Below are positions 23,889-32,003 of a stretch of DNA of 33,345 nucleotides, one piece after another (the stretch's first letter is position 1; every line of letters begins with the position of its first letter). The stretch is from assembly GCA_030430795.1 (NCBI GenBank), contig JAUIJX010000003.1, positions 1-33,345 on the forward strand, given 5' to 3'. This DNA is from Alphaproteobacteria bacterium. Its GTDB lineage: Bacteria > Pseudomonadota > Alphaproteobacteria > Rickettsiales > UBA998. Below the pieces are notes generated by a model. It worked only from the letters and a program-made list of their open reading frames with translations. It did not search any database and was not told the DNA's origin. The translations under genes and the position numbers were made by a program.

Positions 23889-24971
23889 ATGAACGATATT
23901 TTGCTCACGTTATTTCAGGCGTTGCAGCTTGCTGCACTGGGTCCTTGTTTGTTCATCGTGGCGTTTCTGTTGCTCACCGGCAAAGACCTGCGTGCTTCGC
24001 TCGTCCCTTCCCTGTATTTCGTGGCGTTGTCCGCCAGCTTTATGATTCCGCTGCTATCAACGATTGCACCGAGCAATTATCAGGCCGTGCTGTCCGCTCT
24101 GTTGTTTCTGGAAAGCCTGACGCCATCTCTTAGCTTTTTGCTGATTCTGCAATTTCTGTATGGCCGTCCGGCGCCGTGGCCGTATTGGCTGGTGCTGGCG
24201 ATCCCGATTGTGGGCGGCAGTTCCTTTATCTACGGCTATGTGTATTTCGACGATGTCTGCCTGCTCAGCACCTATTGCATTGAGACCGATTCCCTGAAAG
24301 TGCTCTACAGCATCCTCAGTGCCGCGTTGATCTTCCTGTTGCTGGTGGCGCATTACAGCCTGAGCGGTACGGAAATCGACATTCACGACAAGAAGCGGCA
24401 TCATAAATACTGGCTGATCATGGCGCTGATCATGCTGAACCTGCAGCTGATGATCGTCGATCTGGCGATGGTAGCGGAACGTCTGGACGTCAGTAAGGCC
24501 GAGGTTGTATCCACCTTTATCCGTATCGGCTTCATCTATCTGGTGATGACCTCCCTCTTCCGGGTATTCGATGAAACGATTCTGCTTGATAGTTCACGTA
24601 TCCCAACGCTTAACTCCGCGCGCGCAAAAGACAGCGATGAATGGATGATCAAGCGCATTACCGAGGCGATGGAGGAGAAACATCTGTATCGTGAAATGGG
24701 GCGCAGCCGTGAAGATGTCTCCGAGGAACTGGGCATCCCCGAACATCAGTTATCACGCGTAATCAACGCGCATTTTGGCAAGAACTTTAATGAATTCCTG
24801 AACAGTTACCGCATTAAGGAGGCGCAGTATCGTCTGGTCAACGAAGACGCACCGATTACCGCTATCGCCTATGATGTCGGGTTCAGCAGTATCGCCTCTT
24901 TCAACCGCGTGTTTAAAACGATGGTGGGAATGTCGCCTTCCGCTTACCGCATGGATGGGAAACGCGCGTAA
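23889..24971 (+). CDS. Multi-TM membrane-anchored AraC-family transcriptional regulator
   Basis: A 360-residue protein with about seven hydrophobic segments in residues 5-228 and an AraC/XylS DNA-binding domain in 250-355. The first helix-turn-helix is SREDVSEELGIPEHQLSRVI, then FNEFLNSYRIKEAQYRL; the second is ITAIAYDVGFSSIASFNRVF, and the domain closes with MVGMSPSAYR. AraC proteins with 7-TM-like N-termini act as one-component membrane sensors; the signal is unknown. It follows the secretin, permease and repeat-like genes on the same strand and may control them. The ribosome site is weak (GTGGG close to ATG). The stop abuts the convergent panB stop. Confidence 0.88.
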   Translation: MNDILLTLFQALQLAALGPCLFIVAFLLLTGKDLRASLVPSLYFVALSASFMIPLLSTIAPSNYQAVLSALLFLESLTPSLSFLLILQFLYGRPAPWPYWLVLAIPIVGGSSFIYGYVYFDDVCLLSTYCIETDSLKVLYSILSAALIFLLLVAHYSLSGTEIDIHDKKRHHKYWLIMALIMLNLQLMIVDLAMVAERLDVSKAEVVSTFIRIGFIYLVMTSLFRVFDETILLDSSRIPTLNSARAKDSDEWMIKRITEAMEEKHLYREMGRSREDVSEELGIPEHQLSRVINAHFGKNFNEFLNSYRIKEAQYRLVNEDAPITAIAYDVGFSSIASFNRVFKTMVGMSPSAYRMDGKRA

Positions 24972-25790
24972 TCAGCTCACCACTTTCAGGGTTTGCTTGC
25001 CTTCGGGGAATACGCCGTCGCGCACGTCCTGCGCATAGTCGACAACTGCCTGCTCGATCATTTCTTTCATGTTGCCGTAGGTTTTGACGAATTTCGGGGT
25101 GCGTTCAAACAGCCCCAGCATGTCTTCCGTCACCAGCACCTGCCCGTCGCACCCGGCACCGGCACCGATACCGATGGTCGGGATGGTCAGTTTGCGGGTC
25201 AGCTCCGCCGCCACATCATTCTCCACACATTCCAGCAACATGGCGAAAGCACCGGCTTCCTGCCCGGCCATAGCATCTTCCAGCAGCGCCGCTTTTTCCT
25301 CGTCGGTCTTACCCTGATAGCGATAGCCGCCGGTGGTATGCACATGTTGCGGCTTCAACCCGGTATGTGCCATCACCGGGATACCGCGCTCGGTCAGGAA
25401 CCGCACTGTCTCAGCCATTTCCACGCCACCTTCCAGTTTGACCGCCGCGCAGCCGGTTTCCTTCATGATGCGCGCCGCATTCTCAAATGCCTGCTCAGGC
25501 GACAGCTGATAACTGCCAAATGGCATATCGACGATCACAAACGCCGACTCGCTGGCAGACACCACCGCTTTGGCATGGGCGATCATGAGATCAACCGATA
25601 CACCGAGCGTGGAATCCATGCCGTAGAGCACCATGCCGAGAGAATCACCGACCAACAGCATATCCACATGCGGATCAAGCAGCGCCGCCATTGGCGCACT
25701 GTAGGCGGTCAGGACAACGATCGGTTCCTGGCCTTTCTTCTGTTGGATATTACGGACGGTCTGGCGCTTCTTTGGCGTGTGTTTTGACAT
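24972..25790 (-). CDS. panB: 3-methyl-2-oxobutanoate hydroxymethyltransferase
   Basis: First committed enzyme of pantothenate synthesis: transfers a hydroxymethyl group from methylene-tetrahydrofolate to ketoisovalerate, making ketopantoate, the PanE substrate. The 272-residue TIM-barrel shows VLTAYSAPMA, LLVGDSLGMVLYG, VIVDMPFGSY, AAVKLEGG, PVMAHTGLKPQHV and TIGIGAGAGCDGQVLV, with metal-binding Asp and catalytic Glu regions present. It lies 27 bp downstream of the sensor kinase gene and may share its transcript. panC is not in the window. Confidence 0.96.
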   Translation of the reverse strand: MSKHTPKKRQTVRNIQQKKGQEPIVVLTAYSAPMAALLDPHVDMLLVGDSLGMVLYGMDSTLGVSVDLMIAHAKAVVSASESAFVIVDMPFGSYQLSPEQAFENAARIMKETGCAAVKLEGGVEMAETVRFLTERGIPVMAHTGLKPQHVHTTGGYRYQGKTDEEKAALLEDAMAGQEAGAFAMLLECVENDVAAELTRKLTIPTIGIGAGAGCDGQVLVTEDMLGLFERTPKFVKTYGNMKEMIEQAVVDYAQDVRDGVFPEGKQTLKVVS

Positions 25791-25817
25791 TGGCTTCGTT
25801 CGGTTACCCGACGCATT

Positions 25818-27290
25818 CTAGGCTGGCTGGCTATCCCGGTTAAACAGGCGCGGGACGGTGATGGTCACGGTCGTGCCTTTTTCCAGCTCACTGTGAATGT
25901 TGAAGGTACCTCCTAAAATTTCGACAAACTTCTTGGACAATGGCAGTCCAAGCCCCGTACCCTCATACTTCCTCGACAATTTGCTGTCAACCTGACCGAA
26001 TGGCTGCATCACCTTGGAAATATCCTTCGGTGCAATACCGATACCGGTGTCGCTGACTTCAATCACAATGGAATCATCCGCCGGATTGTGACGTGCCGAG
26101 ATTTTGACTTCGCCACCCGCAGGCGTGAATTTCACCGCATTTGACAACAGGTTCAACAGCACCTGCTTGAGTTTCTTGGCATCGGTCTGCAGGGTGAAAT
26201 GCTTGTCCGGCATATCTTCCACCAGTGTTACCTGCGCTTCCTCCGCACGCGGGATGACCAGACGCATGCTGTTTTTCACCATTTTCACGCCATCGATCTC
26301 GGAGATGTTCACCTCCAGCTTCCCGGCCTCCGCCTTGGAGAAATCGAGAATGTCGTTAATCAGGCTGAGCAGATGCACGCCGGAGCTGTGAATATCGCGC
26401 ATATATTCCTGATACTGATGCTCCAGCTTGGCGATGGCCTCGGTTTTGAGAATCTCCGAGAAACCAATGATGGCATTGAGCGGCGTGCGCAATTCATGGC
26501 TGATATTGGCGAGGAATTGTGACTTATCGCGGTTTTCCGCTTCGGCGGCGGCGGCGGCGGCGGTCAGTTCGAGATTGACCTCATGCTGCTTGGCGATGAT
26601 GCCCTCGGCTTTACGGGAGGAGACAAAGAGTACGGTGATCAAAATGACGAAGATCAGGACGATTCCTCCCATCGAGACGATCTGGAAGTTCCACAGCTTC
26701 TCCCATTGCGGGGTGATGTTGTAATGCAGCTCAATGACGGCCTCGACCTTAGCCTGCGTGTTATTGGCCACCACCGGGACATAGAAATCCGACAATATCG
26801 GCGTAAAGGTCTGAATGAAGGTTCCATAGGCGACCTGCCCACCGGTGAGGTAGTATTCCTTATCGTCCAGAATCCGGCTGGTATTTTGCGCCTGTTTGGC
26901 CATGTTGAAGGCCAGCGCCTCTTCGCTATTGAAGCTGGCAGCCTCTTTGGAGGGGTCGGTGGAGAGGATCAAATCGCCAGACAGAGTGTAAATATTGATC
27001 TCCGAGACAGGCATTTCCTCGAAATAATCAAGGGTCTCGTTCTTAAATTCCAGGAATTCCCGATAGTTACCCCAACGCTTCACATCAATGCGCCACAGGC
27101 GGATCAGGACATTATAATGCTTCTTCCAGGTGGAATTGATGTATCCCTGCGCCAGCGCAGCGTTGTTTTTTTCCACCAGCGTGATCAGGTCTTCCGAGGC
27201 AATAGAACGGAAGTACATGCCTACGAAATAGGCCGTAACCACCACAAGAATAAGGCTAATCGCCGAAAAATAGCGAAGGTAGCTGAACAT
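25818..27290 (-). CDS. Membrane sensor histidine kinase, orphan
   Basis: A 490-residue kinase: membrane segment at about 9-29, periplasmic sensor region at about 30-200 with Cache-like features (INIYTLSGDLILSTDPS), and a second membrane segment at about 204-225. A linker with six consecutive Ala (244-249) precedes HisKA with phosphoacceptor His265 in FLANISHELRTPLNAIIGFS. The HATPase domain has the N box LLNLLSNAVKF (about 378-388), G1 DTGIGIAP and G2 EGTGLGLPLSKKF. All catalytic motifs are intact. There is no receiver domain and no response regulator gene adjacent; panB is downstream. The partner and signal are unknown. Confidence 0.93.
   Translation of the reverse strand: MFSYLRYFSAISLILVVVTAYFVGMYFRSIASEDLITLVEKNNAALAQGYINSTWKKHYNVLIRLWRIDVKRWGNYREFLEFKNETLDYFEEMPVSEINIYTLSGDLILSTDPSKEAASFNSEEALAFNMAKQAQNTSRILDDKEYYLTGGQVAYGTFIQTFTPILSDFYVPVVANNTQAKVEAVIELHYNITPQWEKLWNFQIVSMGGIVLIFVILITVLFVSSRKAEGIIAKQHEVNLELTAAAAAAEAENRDKSQFLANISHELRTPLNAIIGFSEILKTEAIAKLEHQYQEYMRDIHSSGVHLLSLINDILDFSKAEAGKLEVNISEIDGVKMVKNSMRLVIPRAEEAQVTLVEDMPDKHFTLQTDAKKLKQVLLNLLSNAVKFTPAGGEVKISARHNPADDSIVIEVSDTGIGIAPKDISKVMQPFGQVDSKLSRKYEGTGLGLPLSKKFVEILGGTFNIHSELEKGTTVTITVPRLFNRDSQPA
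26543..26563. repeat. (CGG)7 trinucleotide repeat in the kinase gene
   Basis: Seven perfect CGG units. Read on the minus strand they supply six GCC alanine codons just before the HisKA domain. Unit gain or loss would keep the frame but change the linker length by one residue per unit. Confidence 0.85.
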
Positions 27291-27332
27291 ATCCTATATT
27301 TCTGTCCTTTGCCGGGTTTATCCTATTTATCT

Positions 27333-27391
27333 GGATTCTAACTATTTCTACCAAATAAAAGGTTAATTTTAGGACGAATTTTAGCTATTTC
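27333..27391. repeat. Imperfect direct repeats between the kinase gene and rpmH
   Basis: Two 16-mers, GGATTCTAACTATTTC (27333-27348) and GAATTTTAGCTATTTC (27376-27391), agree at 13 of 16 positions and are 43 bp apart. Inside this region AATTTTAG also recurs at a 12-bp period (27365-27372 and 27377-27384). They lie in the 181-bp gap, upstream of the divergent kinase gene and the rpmH promoter, and might be regulator sites or UP elements. Confidence 0.3.
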
Positions 27392-27404
27392 AGCAGATGA
27401 CGCG

Positions 27405-27433
27405 TTGACTTTTGCCCACAGGGGCGTTATACA
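27405..27433 (+). promoter_or_regulatory. Promoter of the rpmH-rnpA-yidD-yidC operon
   Basis: TTGACT (27405-27410, 5 of 6) and TATACA (27428-27433, 4 of 6) are separated by exactly 17 nt. AT-rich sequence lies upstream. The leader would be about 32 nt and includes AGAGGG before the GTG start of rpmH. A strong promoter is expected for a ribosomal protein gene. Confidence 0.65.
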
Positions 27434-27471
27434 ACCCGACCACGTTGAATGAATAAGGTGAAGAGGGTACA

Positions 27472-27606
27472 GTGAAACGTACATTTCAACCCAGTAATCT
27501 GGTACGTAAACGCCGCCACGGATTCCGCGCTCGCATGAGCACTGTCGGGGGCCGTAGTGTGATCGCAGCACGTCGCGCCAAAGGACGCAAGCGCCTGAGC
27601 GCTTAA
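27472..27606 (+). CDS. rpmH: 50S ribosomal protein L34
   Basis: A 44-residue, strongly basic ribosomal protein of the large subunit. The start is GTG; the protein opens [20 protein letters not shown] and ends [12 protein letters not shown], matching L34 throughout. AGAGGG precedes the GTG by a few nt. rnpA follows after 9 nt. The short length explains why simple ORF scans miss it. Confidence 0.98.
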   Translation: MKRTFQPSNLVRKRRHGFRARMSTVGGRSVIAARRAKGRKRLSA

Positions 27607-27615
27607 TTCACGGCG

Positions 27616-27969
27616 GTGACACTCGCGCGTCTCACAGTCCGGCAAGAATTCCTGCAGGTTGCGGGTACCGGCAATAAGTTTGTCACCAGATCCATGGTTA
27701 TGCAATATCGTCACGATGCGGCTCAGCAGCAGGCGCAGCTTTCGCGCGTCGGTTTTACGGCAACACGTAAGCTTGGGGGCGCCGTTCAGCGCAACCGCAT
27801 TAAACGCCGCCTGAGAGAAGCTTTCCGCACCGCCTATAATCAACGCCCGGTACATGGGTATGATCTCGTCATTATTGGCCGCCACGGCGCGCAAACCCTG
27901 CCTTATGCTACGCTATGCGAAGATATGCGCTATGCGCTTGGCAAGCTTTCCAAGACGGCGAGCAGTTAA
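27616..27969 (+). CDS. rnpA: Ribonuclease P protein component
   Basis: Protein subunit that helps the RNase P RNA bind and process 5' leaders of pre-tRNAs. The 117-residue basic protein includes [27 protein letters not shown], reported here in parts: the [11 protein letters not shown] segment and the RNR motif [23 protein letters not shown] fits the third strand. It starts with GTG 9 nt after rpmH and lacks a clear ribosome site, so coupling to rpmH is likely. Its TAA overlaps the yidD ATG by 1 nt. Confidence 0.94.
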   Translation: MTLARLTVRQEFLQVAGTGNKFVTRSMVMQYRHDAAQQQAQLSRVGFTATRKLGGAVQRNRIKRRLREAFRTAYNQRPVHGYDLVIIGRHGAQTLPYATLCEDMRYALGKLSKTASS

Positions 27970-28226
27970 TGCATTGGCACCGTATTCCCCTGCGTCTGTA
28001 TCAATGGGTGATCTCACCCTTGAAACCAAGCTGTTGTCGGTATATACCCACCTGCTCAGAGTATGCCGTGGAAGCCATAGAGGTGCACGGTGTATGGAAA
28101 GGTGGCTGGCTAACCTGCAAACGCATGCTGCGATGCCACCCCTGGGGAGGTCACGGGTTGGATCCCGTGCCAGAAAGAATAAAGGAGACGACCGACTATG
28201 ACGCCGGAAACCAACGAAACGCGTAA
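27969..28226 (+). CDS. yidD: Membrane protein insertion efficiency factor YidD
   Basis: Small membrane-associated protein that aids YidC-dependent insertion. From ATG 27969 it has 85 residues: an amphipathic start [14 protein letters not shown], the hallmark [20 protein letters not shown] with its cysteines, and [19 protein letters not shown]. The ATG is in a TAATG overlap with rnpA; an in-frame start 18 codons upstream would only add rnpA-overlapping sequence. Its 3' end overlaps yidC by 29 bp. Confidence 0.95.
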   Translation: MHWHRIPLRLYQWVISPLKPSCCRYIPTCSEYAVEAIEVHGVWKGGWLTCKRMLRCHPWGGHGLDPVPERIKETTDYDAGNQRNA

Positions 28227-29976
28227 TTTATTGCTCGCCCTCGTGTTGTCGACCGCGGTGTTGATCGGTTGGTATGTGTATGTTGGCGAACAGCCAAAAC
28301 CGCAACCCGCCGCAACAGAAGAAACGGTAGCGGCTACCGATGCACCCGATACAGTGCATGACGCCCTGCCTGTCACCGCTGAGCCGCAAGAGTTGGCTTC
28401 CGGGATTGCTGCGGACGGCATGTCGGCCACTCTCAGCAAGCCGCGCACCGAGATCATTCAGGATTCACCGCGGGTACGCATCGCCTCCGATGCCTTGCAT
28501 GGCTCCATCTCGCTGAAAGGCGCGCGGTTCGATGATTTGACGCTGGCGGAATATCGTGAAGACGTCGATAAAAATAGCGCGGATGTGACTCTGCTCTCCC
28601 CTACCGGAGACAACCACACCTATTTCGGTCAGTTTGGCTGGCTGGCAAGCAAAGGCGTCGTCGTGCCCGATGCTTCAACCATATGGCAGACCGACAGCAC
28701 AACACTGACCCCAGAGAAACCGATTCAACTGTTTTGGGATAGTCCCCAAGGCGTGCGGTTCGAGCTGGATATCTCGCTCGATGATCATTTCATGTTCACC
28801 ATCACGCAACGCATCGTCAACCGTGCGACGGGCACTATCTCCGTGGCGCCGTACGGTCTGATCAACCGCGCCTATAAACAGCAGGGCGAACAATTCTTGA
28901 TTCTACATACCGGTCCGCTGGGCGTGGTGGACGATACGCTGATGGAAGTCGATTATGACGATCTGAAAGAGGAAGGCACGCAGACCTTCACTAACAGCAG
29001 CGGATGGTTTGGAATTACCGATAAATACTGGCTGACAGCCATTATTCCGGGCGAAGAGTCACGGTTTAAAACCAATTATCAGTATTATGAAAATCAGGGG
29101 CAGGATCGCTACCAGGTGGATATGCTTGGTAAATCCATCACCATTCCTTCCGGCACGGCACAGGAGAATACCGTGCGCTTCTTTGCCGGGGCGAAGGAAG
29201 TCAGCCTGCTTGATAGTTATGCCGACGTTCACCATATCCCGCTGTTTGACCGGGCGGTGGATTTTGGTGTGCTTTATTTCCTGACCAAGCCGATCTTCCT
29301 GCTACTGAGTTATTTCCATAAGCTGGTCGGCAATTTCGGGGTAGCGATTCTGTTGCTGACCGTTGTCATCAAGCTGGTCATGTTCCCGCTGGCTAACAAG
29401 TCCTACAAGTCGATGGGACAGATGAAAAACCTGATGCCGAAGATGCAGGAGATTCGCGACCGTTATGAAGACGACCGCATCAAGATGAATCAGGAGATCA
29501 TGGAGCTGTATAAGAAGGAAGGCGTCAATCCGGCCTCCGGCTGTTTGCCGATGCTGTTGCAGATTCCGGTGTTCTTTGCCTTGTATAAGGTGCTGTTTGT
29601 GACCATTGAGATGCGTCATGCGCCGTTCTTCGGCTGGATTCAGGATTTATCAGCCAAAGACCCGACCAACTTCTTCACCATGTTCGGATTGTTGCCGTGG
29701 GATGCACCTGCTTTTCTGCATATCGGTATCTGGCCGTTGATTATGTCCGCCACTATGGTGATCCAGCAAAAGCTGAACCCCAAGCCGACCGATCCGGTGC
29801 AGGCGCAGGTGATCGCACTGATGCCGTATGCGTTCCTGTTCCTGTTCGCTAATTTTCCGGCAGGGCTAGTGATTTACTGGGCATGGAACAACGCGCTGTC
29901 GATCATTCAGCAATGGTTCATTACCCGCAATCTGGGTGACGGCAATAAGAAGACGCGTCAAACGCAGTCAGGCTAA
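28198..29976 (+). CDS. yidC: Membrane protein insertase YidC
   Basis: Inner-membrane insertase working alone or with SecYEG. The 592-residue protein has an N-terminal membrane segment (about 8-26), a large periplasmic beta-sandwich domain (about 70-345), and the conserved insertase core (about 360-580). The core begins [19 protein letters not shown] and includes [39 protein letters not shown] and [19 protein letters not shown]. The catalytic-groove Arg is expected in the KSYKSM/first core helix region. AAAGGAG precedes the ATG by about 10 nt, inside yidD. Confidence 0.97.
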   Translation: MTPETNETRNLLLALVLSTAVLIGWYVYVGEQPKPQPAATEETVAATDAPDTVHDALPVTAEPQELASGIAADGMSATLSKPRTEIIQDSPRVRIASDALHGSISLKGARFDDLTLAEYREDVDKNSADVTLLSPTGDNHTYFGQFGWLASKGVVVPDASTIWQTDSTTLTPEKPIQLFWDSPQGVRFELDISLDDHFMFTITQRIVNRATGTISVAPYGLINRAYKQQGEQFLILHTGPLGVVDDTLMEVDYDDLKEEGTQTFTNSSGWFGITDKYWLTAIIPGEESRFKTNYQYYENQGQDRYQVDMLGKSITIPSGTAQENTVRFFAGAKEVSLLDSYADVHHIPLFDRAVDFGVLYFLTKPIFLLLSYFHKLVGNFGVAILLLTVVIKLVMFPLANKSYKSMGQMKNLMPKMQEIRDRYEDDRIKMNQEIMELYKKEGVNPASGCLPMLLQIPVFFALYKVLFVTIEMRHAPFFGWIQDLSAKDPTNFFTMFGLLPWDAPAFLHIGIWPLIMSATMVIQQKLNPKPTDPVQAQVIALMPYAFLFLFANFPAGLVIYWAWNNALSIIQQWFITRNLGDGNKKTRQTQSG

Positions 29977-29981
29977 GCACC

Positions 29982-30608
29982 GTGTCTACAGCATCGCAAG
30001 ACCCACGTATCCGCATGTTCGCGAAGGCATGTGACTTTGTCGCAGGGGCGACCAGTATCGACTCGCTGCCGGTGCCCAGCGTACCGGAAGTGGCGTTTGC
30101 CGGGCGCTCGAATGTCGGCAAGTCGAGCCTGCTGAATGCCCTGACCGGGCGGAAGGCGCTGGCACGCACGTCACAAAATCCAGGGCGCACGCGCCAGCTT
30201 AATTTCTTCCTGCTGGATGAAAAGCTGATGCTGGTGGATTTGCCGGGATACGGCTACGCCAAAGCCTCCAAGAAAGAGATCAAAACATGGACGACGCTGA
30301 CCCGCCAGTATCTGTGCGGACGGGCGCAATTGCGGCGCGCCTGCCTGCTGCTGGACGCCCGGCGCGACCTGACCGAGGCCGACCGCGAATGGATGCAGAT
30401 GCTGGATGAGGCTGCAGTGCCGTATCAACTGGTATTAACGAAATGTGATAAACTCTCGCCAAATGAGCTGGAGGCGCGTATAAACGTCACCAAGGAAGCG
30501 GCAGCGAGCCACGGGGCCGCTATGCCGGAGATTATCGCTACCAGTTCTGAGCGCAAAACGGGCATCGATACGTTGCGGTTGGCGCTGGCAGCATTAACGG
30601 AAGCATAA
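29982..30608 (+). CDS. engB: Ribosome biogenesis GTP-binding protein EngB (YihA/YsxC)
   Basis: Essential-type GTPase in 50S subunit assembly. The 208-residue protein shows all G motifs: [14 protein letters not shown] (G1), TRQLNFF (G2), [10 protein letters not shown] (G3), TKCDKL (G4) and ATSS (G5). The start is GTG at 29982, 5 nt after the yidC stop. argB starts 1 nt after its stop. The yidC-engB-argB order is common in Alphaproteobacteria. Confidence 0.95.
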   Translation: MSTASQDPRIRMFAKACDFVAGATSIDSLPVPSVPEVAFAGRSNVGKSSLLNALTGRKALARTSQNPGRTRQLNFFLLDEKLMLVDLPGYGYAKASKKEIKTWTTLTRQYLCGRAQLRRACLLLDARRDLTEADREWMQMLDEAAVPYQLVLTKCDKLSPNELEARINVTKEAAASHGAAMPEIIATSSERKTGIDTLRLALAALTEA

Positions 30609-30609
30609 G

Positions 30610-31521
30610 ATGAAGACGAAAGAACTGAAAACGCCTGAATCATGGCTGCGGACGGCAAAGACCGTTTCGGAGGCACTGCCCTATATGCGGCGCTTCGCGG
30701 GGGAGACCTTTGTCATTAAATATGGCGGGCACGCGATGGGCGACGCCGAGCTGGCCGAGCAATTCGCCCGGGACGTGGTGCTGTTGAAGCATGTCGGAAT
30801 CAACCCGATTGTGGTGCATGGCGGCGGGCCGCAGATCGGCAAGATGCTGGAGCGGCTTAAAATTCAGAGCGAGTTTATCGACGGGCTGCGCGTCACTGAC
30901 GCCGCCACGGTCGAGATCGTGGAAATGGTGCTGTCCGGCACTATCAACAAGCAGATCGTCTCCTGGATCAATGCGGCAGGCGGCGTGGCTGTCGGCCTGT
31001 CAGGCAAGGACGGTAAGCTGATCGAAGCGCGTAAGCTTCAGCGCACCAAGAAAGACCCGGATTCCAATATCGAAAAAGTGCTCGACCTTGGCTTCGTGGG
31101 TGAGCCGACGATGATCCACCCGGATATTCTCTATGAATTTGCGGAGTCGGATATTATCCCCGTGATTGCGCCGATCGGGATCGGCAAAGACGGCGAGACC
31201 TACAACATCAATGCCGATACGGTGGCCGGGGCGATTGCCGGGGCGATGTCCGCGTGCAAACTGATCGTGCTGACCGATGTGCCGGGGATTCTGAACAAGG
31301 ACAAGGAGCTGATCAGCCAGATCAACTCCGCCGAGATTCGTGAGTTGATTGCTGACGGCACTATCTCCGGCGGCATGATTCCGAAGGTGGAGACCTGCAT
31401 GTATGCACTGGAGCGCGATACCGAGGCGGCGCATATTCTGGACGGGCGTATCCCGCATGTGCTGCTGATTGAGACCTTCACCGAGCATGGTGCAGGCACG
31501 ATGTTATCAAAGGATTCTTAG
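30610..31521 (+). CDS. argB: Acetylglutamate kinase
   Basis: Second step of arginine synthesis: ATP-dependent phosphorylation of N-acetyl-L-glutamate. The 303-residue amino acid kinase fold has [11 protein letters not shown] with the phosphate-binding Lys and Gly-Gly, [41 protein letters not shown] and the C-terminal [16 protein letters not shown]. The N-terminal helix of about 25 residues before the fold suggests the hexameric, arginine-inhibited form; this is inferred. GGAAG precedes the ATG. Its stop overlaps the convergent rppH stop. Confidence 0.96.
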   Translation: MKTKELKTPESWLRTAKTVSEALPYMRRFAGETFVIKYGGHAMGDAELAEQFARDVVLLKHVGINPIVVHGGGPQIGKMLERLKIQSEFIDGLRVTDAATVEIVEMVLSGTINKQIVSWINAAGGVAVGLSGKDGKLIEARKLQRTKKDPDSNIEKVLDLGFVGEPTMIHPDILYEFAESDIIPVIAPIGIGKDGETYNINADTVAGAIAGAMSACKLIVLTDVPGILNKDKELISQINSAEIRELIADGTISGGMIPKVETCMYALERDTEAAHILDGRIPHVLLIETFTEHGAGTMLSKDS

Positions 31522-32003
31522 GTAAGATACGGGCTGAATTCGTCGAGGATATCGGCGTAGAGCTGTTGCTTGAACGGCACGATCAGTGACGGCAGATCCG
31601 CCGGCGCCACCCAGCGCCAGGCGTTGAATTCCTGATGTGCAGTCTCAATGTTGATGTCGGCATCGCTGCCGTCAAAACGCAGCGCAAACCATTTCTGTTT
31701 CTGTCCGCGATATTTGCCGCCCCATAGCTGCGGCACCAGTTCTGTCGGTAAATCATAGGGCAACCAGTCTTTCGACTCCGCCAGAATGGTCGCTTTGTCG
31801 GTACCGATTTCCTCTTTCATCTCACGGAATAATGCGAGGCGGGCGTCCTCACCTTCGTCGATGCCTCCTTGCGGCATTTGCCATGCCTCAGAGCGCGTAT
31901 CGATGCGCTGGCCGACAAAGACCTTCTTCTCCGCACTGATCAGCATCATACCAACGCACGGACGGTACGGCAGGGATTTTATGTCCACTGTGGAATCAGT
32001 CAT
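31518..32003 (-). CDS. rppH: RNA pyrophosphohydrolase (Nudix)
   Basis: Removes pyrophosphate from 5'-triphosphorylated mRNA, starting decay. The 161-residue protein begins [21 protein letters not shown] and has a complete Nudix box [20 protein letters not shown] followed by IG. WMPQGG-like [11 protein letters not shown] and the C-terminal [20 protein letters not shown] match RppH/NudH. GGTGG precedes the ATG, which overlaps the deacetylase-family gene by 8 bp. A dinucleoside polyphosphate hydrolase is the older name for the same family. Confidence 0.93.
   Translation of the reverse strand: MTDSTVDIKSLPYRPCVGMMLISAEKKVFVGQRIDTRSEAWQMPQGGIDEGEDARLALFREMKEEIGTDKATILAESKDWLPYDLPTELVPQLWGGKYRGQKQKWFALRFDGSDADINIETAHQEFNAWRWVAPADLPSLIVPFKQQLYADILDEFSPYLT

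Noticed and set aside
27411-27420. DnaA-box-like TTTGCCCACA before rpmH, suggesting oriC
   Set aside because: It differs from TTATNCACA at two positions, stands alone, and falls in the promoter spacer; dnaA and dnaN are not adjacent.
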